From contig NBAY01000006.1 of NCBI GenBank assembly GCA_002794775.1, positions 930,001-994,000 on the forward strand: 64,000 bases of DNA. The letters are read 5' to 3'. The position numbers were made by a program, and so were the translations under genes. Position 1 is the stretch's first letter. Every line of letters starts with the position of its first letter. Source of the DNA: Porodaedalea pini. Its lineage: Eukaryota; Basidiomycota; Agaricomycetes; Hymenochaetales; Hymenochaetaceae. This document shows, piece after piece, positions 12,302 through 25,387 of this stretch. The notes under the pieces are model-generated. The model was not told where the DNA came from. It saw nothing but the letters and a program-made list of their open reading frames with translations, and did not search any database.

Positions 12302-12446
12302 TTTGTCGCGTCGAGGACTCTTTCAAGTTGGTAGAGCAACGAAATGCGCGAAACGATCTGCTTAGACGCTCTTCCTATTCCGGGGATGGTATGATCGACG
12401 GACGCCACGAGCGGAGCTGGCTCACTCTCTTAATCTGCATACCACT
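12302..12446. promoter_or_regulatory. bidirectional promoter SAM37 / LIN1 (145 bp)
   Basis: The start codons of the two divergent genes are only 145 bp apart, so both promoters must lie here or extend into the genes. No TATA box is evident. Confidence 0.5.
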
Positions 12447-13753
12447 ATGAAGCGGTCAAAGCCATCTTCAGAGCGCGCTTCGACTTCGCAAAAGGCTTCA
12501 CAGAAAAAGACGCGCTTCATCTCGCCGGAAGAGGACCCTGCCCGCTTTGCAGAAGACGTTGACGCGCAGCTCGAAGACTCGAAGAACGCGACGCGCAAGG
12601 GGCGCGTGAAGACAGAAGGATACGACTCGGACTCGAGCGATGACGGCGAAGGTGTCGTACTTAGTCGGCGAAAAGGCACGGCTGGAGATGACGGGGAAGA
12701 TGAAGACGACATGTTCGCGATGGGCGACAAGGAGGAGAAGGCAGAGGAAGTGGCCGGGAAGAAGAAGAAGGCGGAATACTTGCGGCTAGGTGACATTGAA
12801 GGCCAGGAGTTTAACGAGGGATCTGGCTCGGGGAGAGAAGAGAGCGAGATATCCGAAGATGAGCCGGAAGATGAGGACGATGCGGAGAGACGGAAGAAGG
12901 CAGGCATGGGCTTCGAGCTCTCGTCGTTCAACATGCGCGAGGAGATGGAGGAGGGCAAGTTCACTGAGGACGGGAGCTTCGTGAGGACATTTGACCCACA
13001 CGCGATCCATGACCGGTGGCTCGATGATACTGACGAACGCGAGATGAAGAAGGCACGCCGTGCGAAGCGCGCACTTGAGCGCGCGGAGAGGGAGAAGCTC
13101 AAGGCGGAAGCGCGTGAAGCCCAGCAGGCCGGGAGTAGGGACGAGCTGGAGAAGGAAGTGCTGATGGTACTAAAAAGAGGGGAGTCGGTATTGGAGGCGC
13201 TTGCCCGACTCGGCGAAAAGGCGAAAAAGGCCAAGGGGAAGGAGAAGAGGTTAGTTAGCTCACACATTAATCTCCTATCTACGAGAGCCTTCACTAAGTC
13301 GCTTTATGCTATAGCTCCAAGAAATCGCGCCCGCATGAATCTTCAATGGACGTCGATGGCGATAAGACACGCTCTAACACAACTCCCACATCGACCAAGC
13401 AATCCGCACAGAAGTCCGAAATCGAGCATCTCACAAATCTCGCCTCAAACCTCATGTCACTCGGTGACATCGATATCTACAGCAAGACATACGAGCACCT
13501 CCTACGCTCTGTGCGCTCCTCAGGGAACGTCGAGCCTGAATGGACGCCACCGGCCGTCACGTACGAGTACAAGTGGGACGTACCAGAAGCCCTCGCACAA
13601 AATGGGAACGGCGCAGAACAGGTCTTTGGCCCGTTCAGCGAGGACGAGATGAAGGCGTGGTATGGTGCGAACTACTTTGGCGAGTCTGGGCAGAAGGTAA
13701 AGGTACGAGTCGCCGGAGGAGAATGGGGTGATTGGGGTGACGTTGTGGATTGA
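12447..13753 (+). CDS. LIN1: U5 snRNP-associated GYF-domain protein (Lin1 / CD2BP2)
   Basis: This is a spliceosomal U5 snRNP component that binds proline-rich partners through its GYF domain. Exons are 12447..13249 and 13315..13753 (413 residues). The N-terminal two thirds are highly charged and acidic with Lys/Arg clusters. They include the conserved core KAGMGFELSSFNMREEMEEG and HDRWLD, which identify the CD2BP2/Lin1 family. The C-terminal GYF domain (about 355-413) reads YEYKWDV...FGPFSEDEMKAW...GANYF. The start ATG opens a frame that stays open to the donor. It is convergent with RAD54 (209 bp gap). Confidence 0.9.
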
Positions 13754-13962
13754 ACCGCATACACTCCATTGTTTTCGCGTCGCTGTGTCGCTCTGTCATA
13801 TCTCACAATATAATGTTTCAAGTAATCTATGTATTGTGTATCTCTTGTGTACAATTAGTAATACTCCTCGAGGATGCTATAGCTACAGGATTGCGGTATG
13901 TGTTTACTATGCAGTACGGATGGCAATGCTGTCCAGGTCCAAAACGAAAGCAATTAAGAGTC

Positions 13963-16900
13963 TCAGTGACTGATGTATTGGAAGACGAAGGAGACTTCGG
14001 GCAAGCCGACCTCCGCTCGCAGAAGGTCGTCGTGGTTGTTCTTCAACTCCGTATTTGTGTAGTGATTCCAACTATCGCAGTCTCTGTTAGGGTTTGACTA
14101 GCTGAAGTAACAAACGAATACTTACGTGCTAGCATCTCCGTATAACAGAGCCTGTGACTTCGAGATCTGTTTCCCATCCTTGCAGCGTTTACACTTGAAT
14201 GTATCGTGCGTCTCGCACAGTGTGTTCTCTTTGAAAAGGAACAACTGCCTCAACATGTCGATTGAGAAATGACGTTCGGCATCCTCCGTGGCATCAACAA
14301 CCGCAGAGGAAAGCGCCTGCTTCTGCGCCTGTCGTTGGAAGATTTTCTCTTCAATGGTTCCTGTTGAGATAAAGCGATACACAAAGCCTGATAAAGTAGA
14401 TGAAACTCAGTAAGTAGTCCGCAACGCTCCAAGTGAGTACGTAAGACATACATTCTTTCTTCTGTCCATCTCGCCAAACTCGCGCTAGTGCCTGCTGATC
14501 GGCAGCAGGGTTCCAATCTTTAGGCATCACTTCAATATCGAAGGTCTAAGCAATTCGGGAGATTATAGCTCACCTGGATCGAAGAGGATCAGACGATTGG
14601 CGCCGATGAGATTGATGCCGCATCCTCCTGCTTTACTGCTTAAGAGGAATACAAATTCCGGCCGACTCGGGTCATTGAACTGGTCTACGAGCTTTTGGCG
14701 CTTGACGACCGTCATAGTCCCGTCAAGTCGGAAGCAGCCGTAACTTTTTGAATGTTCTATTAGTCTCAGTCCGCTATCATGATTCTCAAGAGAACATACC
14801 CTTTTGATCTGCAGAGCTTCTCGAATAGATCGAGTGTCTGTGTATAATTACTGATGAGAACGATCTTGTCGTTAGTCTCGGTACGGATGCGGTGCAGGAA
14901 CCTAGCCGAATTCAGTTATTTTTGTATGACTCGGAGTGGTTGAAGTACTTACCTTTCGAGGACCAGAAACTTTCCGCCCCAGTCGCATCGCACAACTTGG
15001 TTGCGACCTTTTTCGCGAGCGGTCTGCCCAGCACCTCCGAATCCCTCAGGAATGAGGTGCTCTGAGCCTTGCAAGTCATTCGGAAGGTCAAGCAGCTCGG
15101 GATGATTACACAGCTTCTTAAGAATGTTGATCGCTTTGAGAGGTTGTGAGTTCGTCCCGCGTAGAAGTGCCTTGATCTCAGGCGAAGTGATAAAAAGTCG
15201 GTACAGAGCCAGCTGGAATTCGGAAAGACCGCAGAACACAACATGCTCGTACTTGACAGGCACTGGATAGACGGCATAAGCGGAGACGACTACGCTCCTT
15301 CAGAGACGACTCACGGTATTTCGAGAGCAAATCATTCGTGCGGCGGATAATGAATGGAGTAACCAGCGATCCAAGCTCCTTAAGCTTCTTTTCGCATGAA
15401 GCCTTGACGTCGTCGGTGGCATCAGCATCACGACCACGAATGATAGCATTCTCGAAGTTCTTCCGGAAGTCACCCTTTGAACCAAGATAGTTCGGATTGG
15501 CAAAGTTAAGGAGGGAGAAATATTCCGATAAGTCATTCTATGACGCAAGTTAGATAGGAATAAAATAGGATGATTCTTTGCATACCTGAATTGGCGTCCC
15601 AGAAAGAATGACGCGCCGCTTGACGTTAAGTGCGTTCAAGGCCTGGAACGTTAAGGAATCTGTGTAAAGCGTGAGATGTTGTCATTCATAACCGAGTTAC
15701 TGGCGTACCGGAGTTCTTAAGACGGTGTCCTTCATCACAAAGCAACAGACCGATGGTGCAGCTCGCAAGGTACTCGGACAAAGTACGTAGCGTTTCATAG
15801 GAAACGATCATGACTGGACTAGCTTTTAACGAGAAGTGCCGACAAAGCGAAAGAGCACGAACCTGGTTGAGTGACAGTCCTCCCGCTTGCTGCGACCCAA
15901 CGGGTTACCTTCTGGATCAACTCCGCCTTGCTACCTTTACCATCGACTGCGAGTGATCCTGGCGCATCCTGACCAAGCCACTTTGCTAAATGAAGTAGAT
16001 ATATCAATACATTAGATATCATACAGGATGTTCGCACGCACTCAGCTCATTAGCCCAGTTTCTAACAAGACTGCTAGGACACGCTATAATGCACTTGTCG
16101 ATGGTCGGCTTTCCGGCATGCGGCGACTGCTTCAGTAGAGTATACATCAGTGCTATACACTGAAGAGTCTTTCCGAGGCCCATCTCATCAGCCATAATGC
16201 AGCTACAATAGCGTTAGCTGAAGCAGTAACTGGCTCAAGACTAGCTCACCCGTATTGATTCTCGACAGTCATGCCTGTCGAACATCGATACAAGAACTGG
16301 AGCACAGTGAGCTTCCAAGTCTCAGATGTACATCAAGACGACGTACTTTTACACCTTCGATTTGATGGGGACGCAGGACCTTTGAAAGTTTGGGACTCAG
16401 AACGACAGCCACCTTCTGCGCTTTCTGCTGCTTCTTTTGGTCTTCGCCTAACAGTTTGCGCAGCGACTTGTGCGGATTGAGCATACCCTTCGTCTTCTCC
16501 TCCGCCTCCTTCGCAGCACGCTCTCTCTCCTCTTCTTTTACCCGTTCTCGCTTCTCTTCGTCCGTCTCCCTGTCGTCGATGGTCGGGTCGTATAGTACGA
16601 TCGCGTGATCCTTCATTGGGTCGTGCAACGGACGCGGAAGCAGCGCAGACTGAGGGCGAATGCCCAAGGAGATACCAGAAAGAACCGTGGGCACAACCTC
16701 GCCCTTGCTGTTTGTCATGCAGGGAATCGAAAATCTGCGCGCTACGATACTTCCGAAAGGCTTTGGCGCGAACTTGGGGAAGCGCTTGAGGTCGTGTGCG
16801 ACCAAGTCGAGCTCAGGAGGTCCATCCTTATCCTTCTTGCGCTTCTTCTTTGCATCGTCGTCAGAATCGTCGTCCCCGCCTGCGTTCTTGTAAGACACGC

Positions 16901-17084
16901 GCTTGCGCTTGCGTTGTGGTTGGTCGCGCGTTGCATTCTTGCTGAATGATGGCGGTCTGAATGGCTTGTTGACGCGAACACTTTCCTGAAGTCGCTCGAC
17001 TGGTCTGCCATCTGAGGTCACTGGCTGCCTGCGCAGCATCGTGGAGCCAGAAAAGGAGACGCGTCGTCGATGGTTGTGATTCAT
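13963..17084 (-). CDS. RAD54: DNA repair and recombination translocase Rad54 (SWI2/SNF2 family)
   Basis: This is a double-strand-DNA translocase that assists Rad51 in homologous recombination. The N-terminus ([13 protein letters not shown] onward) is basic and disordered, then enters the Rad54-specific region ending [18 protein letters not shown]. The helicase motifs seen are motif [13 protein letters not shown] (16141-16198), motif [10 protein letters not shown] (about 15710-15745), the [15 protein letters not shown] segment (about 15480-15540), motif [21 protein letters not shown] (about 14580-14640) and the Rad54-type C-terminal stretch [14 protein letters not shown] with LLYGDAS. The last exon is spliced at 14116-ish and ends at TGA 13963-13965. 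About nine introns interrupt the gene. No break was found. Confidence 0.92.
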
Positions 17085-18315
17085 GGTTCGGTTGAGTCAC
17101 GTCAATAACACGTCAATAAGACCAAATAAGTGCAAAGTTTTCGCCTCCTGAATTTAGCTTGGCTCATGCCTAACCTGCGGACGGAGCTGGAGCGCTGCAC
17201 AGATAATGCTCAGGCTGGCTTTATGGTGCACATACGCGGATAGACGACGCTCGTTAAAGGCACATGAGGTGCTTCGGAGGCACTGGCATCAACGTTCTAG
17301 TAGTCTGCCTTGATTTACATGTATAGGAACTCTTCTCTATACAATGACGTTGTCAGAGACGCCAAATTGTACGGCTGATATATCTTCATCCGCAGACAAA
17401 AGGGGCAATTTGATTTCTTCTCGAATAAGACACCGGAGCCTTGCGGAATTGTCCACTGCTCGAGGATAATAAGCCCAAACTGGTTCGAAGCCTGAGACTT
17501 ACATAACGAAGAAGAGAAGAAATCAAAGTAGTTGAGGGTCGCTGGTGCGAGCATATATAATTTCTTCTCCACTGTTCCGGGGACGGTCGTTGCAACATGA
17601 GAATATACAAAACAAGACGGTGTGGTCCAGAACTGCTCCGAGTTGTCTCTTCCGGGAGGGATGTTTGTACCAACACCGATTTTGGGGACGCTTGAATACT
17701 GTCATATTTTCTGATTAAGTTTTTCCTTCTTATTCTGCATTCACCATTGCCCTCTTGGAGTCACGAATATATCATCTCCTACAGAAGCTTAAGGCTGTCC
17801 GATCGACCCCGACTCTCGTAAAAGCGACGAGCAAGAACGCTCCAATATTAAGACCTATGAGTTTATCAGATTTGCAATTTATTTCGAGCTTACTCTTTAT
17901 TTATGACCTGCTAGCTAGTCTGGATTGGATGGTCAACTTGAGTAAAACAAGCTTCGTTATACATCTGTGTTGATCTTTACAAGGCTTGAGGGCTATTCTC
18001 AATAGATGAAACAAACCCTGCCCATGAATGAAGCAACTTCAGCTTCTTCTCATGAGCGTATCTGAGCAACTAAGTATACATACAAGTCCTTCCATATCGT
18101 TCTGCCTTCCTCTGAAAGGACGAAGGTTTTGATGACGGACGTGCACGCCGAGATCGCCGCATGCGGGGCCCCGGATTTTATCCGGCAATTTGCGCAATCG
18201 TGATCGTGAACGTGAATCTGGCGGAAGCGCACCATCTACACAACTACCACGTTGCCAGCTGGCAGCGCGCCTCATTCATACTCATCGCCAACAACACACC
18301 TGAGCGTGTCTGGCG
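17085..18315. other. intergenic region (1.2 kb)
   Basis: This is the divergent spacer between RAD54 and NNT. Open frames on both strands (17315-17676 minus, 17755-17973 plus, 18039-18275 minus) overlap one another and show no family features. The part adjoining NNT is GC-rich. Confidence 0.45.
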
Positions 18316-21300
18316 ATGCTTTCTACACCGTGTATGACGTCATCGACTGCGCGCCGCACATGGACTCGCGTGACGGCGACGCGAAGGCCGTCATCGCAAG
18401 CCGCGAACTTGACGCGTGCTGGTATGTTGATCTCACGAAATGCGCTTGGTGTCGGTTGCTGACCTTCTGGACAGCTTTGATTGGCATATGCCGCCTTTAT
18501 CACTCGACGCGTAGATTGAACAATGAGGAGAGACCCGCACAGGCGAAAGTAACTGGTGAGCACGGAATGTGTCATAACGCATATACGGAATGACATACTC
18601 ATATTTTACTCACTTATCCTCAGCGGTACCGTACTCCTCATTGACTGTCGGTGTACCTTTGGAGTTATATCCGAATGAGCGCCGAGTCGCTATCACACCT
18701 CAAAATACTGCACTTTTGCTCAAGAAGGGCTTCGCGCGCGTACTTGTCGAGCACGGCGCAGGTTCCGAGGCCCAGTTCACGGACGATGCTTACGCTCAAG
18801 CGGGTGCTACTCTTGTTGAACGCGGAGCTGTTTGGAATGACAGCGACATTCTCCTCAAAGTTCGTGCACCCAACATCGATGGACCGAACAAGGAAGTAGA
18901 CGCACTGCGCGAGGGCGGGACACTCATTTCGTTCATGTACCCTGCACAAAACAAAGCGCTAGTAGATGCATTGGCCGTACGCAAAGCGACATCTTTCGCG
19001 ATGGATATGATACCTCGGATTTCGCGTGCCCAAGTTTTTGACGCGCTCAGGTACGTCGAATCCTTACTGTGTCGAATATAACTTAAACACATAGTACAGC
19101 TCAATGGCGAATATTGCTGGATACAAAGCCGTATTGGAGGCATCTAATCACTTCGGTCGCTTCTTGACTGGTCAAGTAACAGCAGCAGGGTAAGGGAACC
19201 AGTCAATCAATCAGTGTTGTCTGTTTTGATCATATTTTCAGCAAAGTCCGTTCAGCCATCCTCATCAAGTTAATGCGTGCTTAACTCTTCTCAGATTCCT
19301 CCGTGTAAAGTAATGGTCATTGGTGCAGGTGTTGCAGGTCTCAGTGCTATTGCTACGGTATGATTTCCAGTCGGTTTAGTCGGTGACGGGCAATCCTCAT
19401 CTCCGTATTTCAGGCTCGTCGTCTTGGTGCGATTGTGCGAGGCTTCGATACACGTGCTGCGGCGCGAGAACAAGTCCAGTCACTTGGTGCAGAGTTCCTC
19501 GAAGTTGACGTTAAGGAAGACGGCTCCGGCGCTGGCGGGTATGCAAAGGTCATGTCGAAGGAGTTCGTGGAGGCCGAAATGAAGCTATTCATGGAGCAGT
19601 GTCGCGATGTGGATATCGTGATCACGACGGCGCTCATCCCTGGTAGACCTGCACCGAAGCTCATTACGAATGAGGTCCGTTCTGTTTTCTATCTTTTCTT
19701 ACAGCCGAGTGCCGTCGGACCGAACCATGTCATTCTACTTTAGATGGTTGCAGCGATGAAGCCGGGTTCGGTGATTGTCGATCTTGCAGCAGAGGCTGGT
19801 GGAAATTGCGAGGCGACTGTCCCGGGCCAGCTATCGACCAGCAAAGGCGTCACTATAATCGGTGCAATGAGTTCGCCACCTTTTTTGCCCTAATACTAAC
19901 TTCAGTATCTAGGTTATTCGGACCTGCCATCCCGCCTTCCCACACAGTCTTCCACGCTTTACTCCAACAACATCACGAAGTTCCTCTTGTCAATCTCCCC
20001 GCAGGAGAAGCATTTTGGCGTAGACCTCTCTGACGAGGTCATTCGCGGCTCCATCGTAACACACAACGGCGTAGTTCTTCCAGTGGCACCCCGTCCTGCC
20101 CCTCCTCCAGCGCCTGTTCCGCACACCCCGACTGCAGCAGAGGCAAAACAGGCTGAGTCACTGGCGATAACACCTTGGAAGCAAGCAACGCGCGACGTAG
20201 CGACGGTTACAGCTGGGATGGGTGCGGCTCTCGCGCTCGGGAAAGCAACTGGACCCGCGTTCATGAGCAATGTCTTCACCTTCGGCCTCGCTGGCCTCAT
20301 TGGATACCGAGTTGTATGGGGTGTCTCACCTGCGCTGCACTCGCCGCTGATGAGCGTCACCAATGCCATCTCGGGTTCGTGATCCTTTCATTGACAGCCT
20401 TGTCTCGAGTCGATTCTGACGCTGTTTTTTGAAGGTATGGTTGGCGTGGGTGGACTATTCGTCATGGGCGGCGGATACCTTCCTGGTACATTTCCACAGG
20501 CCCTTGGAGCGCTGTCAGTCCTTTTGGCATTCGTGAATGTTTCAGGTGGATTTGTGATCACAAAGCGTATGCTGGATATGTTCAAACGTGAGTATTTCTC
20601 TGGTTCCGTTCGCAAGCATTTATTTATCCTGAATGTTCGTGTCTCTTTCCATAGGTCCGACTGACCCTCCTGAATATCCTTGGTTGTATGCGATTCCTGG
20701 CTTACTATTCGGCGGCGGATACATTGCTGCCGCGAGCACTGGTATGGCCGGTCTCGTACAGGCTGGATATCTCGTTAGCAGTGTACTGTGCATCAGTGAG
20801 TAACATGGTGGAAATGCCTTGTTCTTTGTGTTAATGGGTGCTCCCTATTTTCTTTTTCTCAGGTTCGATCTCTGGTCTCGCATCACAGACGACGGCTCGA
20901 CAAGGGAACATTCTAGGCATTCTGGGTGTCAGTTCTGGCATCCTCGCATCCCTCCTCGCTGTTGGGTTTTCCCCTGAGGTACTCGCGCAGTTTGCTAGCG
21001 TTGCGGGCATTGGAAGCTTGATAGGTAACTCTTATGTTCACTTCGAAATCCGACTTAATGCTCACACTCAAACAAAGGTGCCATTATCGGGCGTCGCATC
21101 ACGCCTACAGAACTTCCGCAGATGGTGGCTGCGCTGCACTCGGTAGTTGGTTTGGCTGCTGTATTAACAAGTATCGGCAGTGTGCTTGCTGATGTCAGCC
21201 ATATTTCGACGCTTCACCTTGTAACTGCTTACCTTGGTGTTCTCATTGGTGAGTGTCCGGTTGAACATGGCACCGAGCTTGAATCATTGATACTTTGTTT

Positions 21301-22662
21301 CTAGGCGGCGTGACCTTCACAGGCTCCATCGTCGCCTTCCTCAAGCTCGCTGGTCGTATGTCCTCACGTCCGCTTGTTCTCCCAGGCCGCCACCTCGTCA
21401 ACTCCTCGCTGCTGGGAGCGAACATCGCCACGATGGGCGCTTTTGTGAGCATGGCGCCCGGCGCGCCCGTGATCGCTGCTGGATGCCTCGCAGCGAACAC
21501 CGTACTCAGTTTCCTTAAGGGTTACACCACAACGGCTGCGATTGGAGGGGCCGACATGCGTGCGTTCCCACTTGAGTTTGCTCTCTGTTAGCGTATAATT
21601 GACGCGGTTGTACTCGATAGCTGTTGTTATCACTGTACTCAACGCGTACTCTGGGTTCGCTCTCGTAGCCGAGGGTTTCATGCTTGATAACCCGCTTCTT
21701 ACGACTGTTGGCTCTCTAATTGGTGTTAGCGGTTCTATTCTTTCATACATCATGGTATGTCGTTTTATTAGTATTATTTATGAACGTCTAATGACGTGTG
21801 TAATAGTGTGTAGCGATGAACAGATCTCTGACGAACGTTCTTTTCGGAGGAATTGCTGCTCCAGTCCAAACTGATTATAAGATTGAGGGTCAAATAACGA
21901 AAACGTCTGTGGAGGAGACGGTGGATGCGTTAACCAACGCTGAAAATGTCATCCTCGTACGTGACTAATCTGTCGGGATTTCTTTGGATGTTGACTTAGG
22001 CTTCGACAGGTCGTTGGGTACGGAATGGCAGTCGCCAAGGCTCAGTACGCTATCTCGGACATTACCCGCATGCTGCGGGCCAAGGGCATAAACGTACGAT
22101 TTGCGATTCATCCTGTAGCTGGACGCATGCCAGGCCAGTGCAATGTCTTGCTTGCGGAGGCTTCTGTCCCATATGATAGTGCGCTGTTTTGTCTCCTTAC
22201 TCAATAGTACCCTGTTGAGCTGACTTCCCGCGCTTCCGTAGTCGTCCTGGAAATGGACGAAATCAATGACGACTTCTCGGACACGGACGTGACGCTAGTC
22301 ATCGGTGCTAATGACACCGTGAATCCGATCGCACTTGAGCCCGGCTCCGCTATCGCAGGTATGCCGGTCCTGCATGCATGGAAGAGTAAGCAGGTGATCG
22401 TCATGAAGCGCGGTATGGCGAGTGGCTATGGTAAGATCCAGTTTCCTTCTAGCCGCCCTAAATCTGACAGTTTCTATTGTCTTTACAGCCGACGTTCCGA
22501 ACCCCATGTTCTACATGCCGGGAACTAAGATGCTGTTCGGTGATGCTAAGGATACGTGTGACGGTGAGTTCCTACTTTCTTCACCCAAAGATGATGAACT
22601 GGATCTAACATATACGCGTCTTGCGTCAAGCTATCAAACGTGGACTTGAAGCCCGCAATTAG
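18316..22662 (+). CDS. NNT: Mitochondrial NAD(P) transhydrogenase, single-polypeptide type
   Basis: This inner-membrane enzyme couples proton entry to hydride transfer from NADH to NADP+, supplying mitochondrial NADPH. The start is set by exon 1 (18316..18421), which encodes an acid-free, Ser/Thr/Arg-rich presequence ([18 protein letters not shown]...). Exon 2 (18475..18555) splices in frame to exon 3 at 18624. Domain I follows ([23 protein letters not shown] site [13 protein letters not shown]; near 19320). Next comes the multi-TM domain II (about 20220-21770, for example [17 protein letters not shown]). Domain III binds NADP(H) ([15 protein letters not shown] and [18 protein letters not shown] at 22015-22170, [10 protein letters not shown] at 22300). 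The gene ends [10 protein letters not shown]. The I-II-III order is the animal-type fused order. About 14 introns are present and no lesions were seen. Confidence 0.92.
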
Positions 22663-23011
22663 CGAAAGGATCTGCCATGGATCTTCCCGGAGGATATCTA
22701 AAGGGATGCAGAATGTATCGGACTGCCAGTGTTTGGCTTTATCGTTGGCTCTTGTACTTTGTTTGTAGATTAGACGGTTTCATCTTCTACGTCATTCATA
22801 CTGTACATGTGTATTGGATTTCAATGCATGCCCTTGTCCCTTGGAATATTGAAACTCAACTCGCAGGTACAATCTTCTACGCGACCTGTTTTGAATCACT
22901 CATTAGAAAGCTTCTACGCAATCGATGTGCCAACACAGCTCTGTGCTATCTAAATGCCACATTACAAAGGTACGTATCGAACAAACAAGTACATGTAGGA
23001 GACTCGCTGAA
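22663..23011. other. convergent intergenic region (349 bp)
   Basis: This is the shared 3' flank of NNT and the first polyol dehydrogenase. Nothing coding is recognised. Confidence 0.5.
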
Positions 23012-24690
23012 CTACAACGCCTCAGAAGGCGAAACGTCTGGGCCAGAGATTATTGCTTTAACGACAGGCTTGCCATCCGGGCCCTTACCGGCCTTCGCAG
23101 ACTCAAAAGCTATTCTCGCTTCGTCGAATGCAAACCTAGGCGCATAGCAAGCAAATAATTTAGGATTAGGCGTTCAACCTTGCTAGGAAGGAGGCAGACG
23201 CTGAACTTACCGATGCGTGACGAGCGGTTTGAGATCGATCTTCCCTGACTCGACGAATGCCACTGAGAGCACGTAGTCTCCGGGCTGAGAATACATGTCA
23301 ACAACGCGAGATGTAAACATGCAAATGCGAATTGCTTACACCATATCGGCAAGACCCCTTGAAGATGATCTCCCTGATGAGAAGAAGGGCGACGGGGACG
23401 GCCTGCTCCGCTTCGCCATTACCGACCTAAGTGGCATTTATAAAAAGTTAGCAATCAGTTAACTTATGGAAACGAAATCTATATCCTACCTGGACGTAGG
23501 TCCCACCGATCTTCGTGATGAGCAAACCCGTCTGCACGCCTGCTCCGCTTGCCTCGAGCACAACGTCTACGCTCTTCGGTCCGTAGTCTTCCACGCCTAG
23601 TTGGTCCTTCAACAACCCCGCCGCGCGGTGTCCATACTCCATCTTGCTCTCGTCCTTCTCGCGAGGAGGGCTCAGGAACACATCGGTCGCGGCATACTGA
23701 AGTGCGAAGTCGAGACGTGACGCGTTGATATCGACGGCGATGATGCGCCGTGCGCCGCAGACCCGTGCGGCGGCCATGCAGAAGAGTCCCACGGGCCCAC
23801 AGCCGAAGACGGCGACGGTATCACTTGGGCGCACCTTGCCAACTTTCGCTGCGGCGTGAACGGCGACAGCGAGCGGTTCCATCTTGTGGTTCGGGGGCGA
23901 GTGTTAAGGCCCAATTTCTATTCCTAAGAATGATTGGAGACGTACCATTGCTCCGTCCTCAAGCGAGAGGTTGTCGGGAAGCTTTACGGCCAGATGTGAG
24001 GGGAGTGCATAATAGCGAGTAAGAGTCCCGCCGTCGTCAGGCGGATATGCTGGGAACGAGATGAAAGGACAGAGCTGTGTGGACAGGTCGCGATATGAGA
24101 CGGGCCACATGCAGCGGACAAAAAAGCGCTTCTTGACTCACCTGATATTTACCAGCTTTACAGAGGGCGCACACATTGCATGCCACCCCGCACTCCATTG
24201 CTATCCTGTCTCCAACCCTCAAATTCGTCACCTTCGAACCGACTTAGAAGAGAAGGGTAGATTTAATTAAGCAGATAAATCGTCAAGGGGGAAGGAGGCT
24301 TTGTACCTTTCGATACGACGCCGGCCGACTCGTGGCCGAGTACCATCGGCTTCTCCGCAACAACATGTCCCAAACGTCCCGATGCATAGAAGTGGACCTG
24401 TACGCTATGAGTTATAAACTTGAACAGCTATTCTCTCTGCACCTGAACTCACGTCGGACCCACATATACCTTCAATGAACAGTGAGTATGGAGTGATATC
24501 AACGATGAGACATGCCTGCTAACCAGTCTTTTTCACTTCTACGAGCACCTGATTTGGTTCAACTAAAGTAGGGGAATGGCGTCAGCAACTGCTGGTGATG
24601 AAATCAACATAGCTCACTTTCGGGGACTGCGCGTTCCTCAAAGGTGACATCCAGCGGTGCTCTGAGCACGAAAGACTTGTTGACGAGCAT
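23012..24690 (-). CDS. Zinc-dependent polyol dehydrogenase (xylitol/sorbitol dehydrogenase-like, MDR family), copy 1
   Basis: This is a medium-chain dehydrogenase that probably oxidises xylitol or sorbitol to the ketose with NAD+. The N-terminus is MLVNKSFVLRAPLDVTFEE. The catalytic zinc region (ICGSDVHFY-like start of exon, then GHESAG) lies near 24340-24480. Structural zinc cysteines occur in ECGVACNVCALCKAGKYQ followed by LCP after an intron. The nucleotide-binding loop is VAVFGCGPVGLFCMAAA (about 23765-23825), with an acidic residue in AVDINASRLDF favouring NAD+ over NADP+. LEASGAGVQTG and GSCRYG follow. The last exon ends PSEAL. The gene has about nine exons and is followed upstream (25388-27043) by a divergent tandem paralogue on the same strand. 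Precise substrate is uncertain. Confidence 0.85.
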
Positions 24691-25387
24691 GATGCTACAA
24701 ATGTATAAAGGACAGTGAGGGGAATTGCGGGGCAAATTCTGGTAAACTCACGAGTTTCTGGGGTCCTAACAGATACCTAAGAATGTGTCTTTTAAGTTCG
24801 AGTGACCGTAGGGTGAGGCCTTCTAAGACTAAAGGTGACCAGTGGTCTAGGTGTTCGACGACCAGAGGCTGACTTAGAGCGACGATTCGTCCCGTTCGTT
24901 GCTTTCGTTGCTTTGCATGACCTACGCCTAGGAGATCCCGCGGAATAGATCTGGAGGCAACATATAGTTCCTGATTTTTTATCCGCAGTCCACCGGGTGG
25001 ATATTCTTGAATATACTGTAGACTAGAAGTCATGTGTACCTCGATCATGGTCTTATGAGCAAAATACGATGGTCCTGAGTTGGACATGGTAGACAAGTAA
25101 GGCATGAACGAACGGCCACCGACTCGGAGGATCGACGCTGAACCCCATTTTTGATCCGTTATGCCGTCCTCGGTCCGGTCCTGCTGTGTCACATGCATCG
25201 GCATCTCGGCATCACCTTAGCTTCAAGTTGAAAGCGTTCAAGTTTACGATTGCCTTATATACTACAACGAACTCATTTGATCATGTCGAATTGTCGGGAC
25301 CCTACTTGCATTGACTTTCCGCCTTGTCACTCGTAACTATCTGCTGGTCTGGTTCGGAAAAATGCGAAACGTCTATAACCTCAAAGG
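24691..25387. other. intergenic region between the two polyol dehydrogenases (697 bp)
   Basis: This is the promoter of copy 1 and 3' end of copy 2. A 169-codon open frame (24695-25204, minus) is present but has no recognisable domain and probably arises by chance. Confidence 0.4.

Noticed and set aside
12422..13294. 290-codon Ser-rich frame opposite LIN1
   Set aside because: This is an antisense shadow of the acidic LIN1 exon; the sense frame carries the conserved family motifs and GYF domain.
17315..18275. Overlapping open frames between RAD54 and NNT
   Set aside because: Frames conflict on both strands, cannot be extended by splicing, and contain no recognisable motif.
24695..25204. 169-codon open frame between the polyol dehydrogenases (minus)
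   Set aside because: It has no domain, splice structure or composition typical of neighbouring genes and overlaps the copy-1 promoter.
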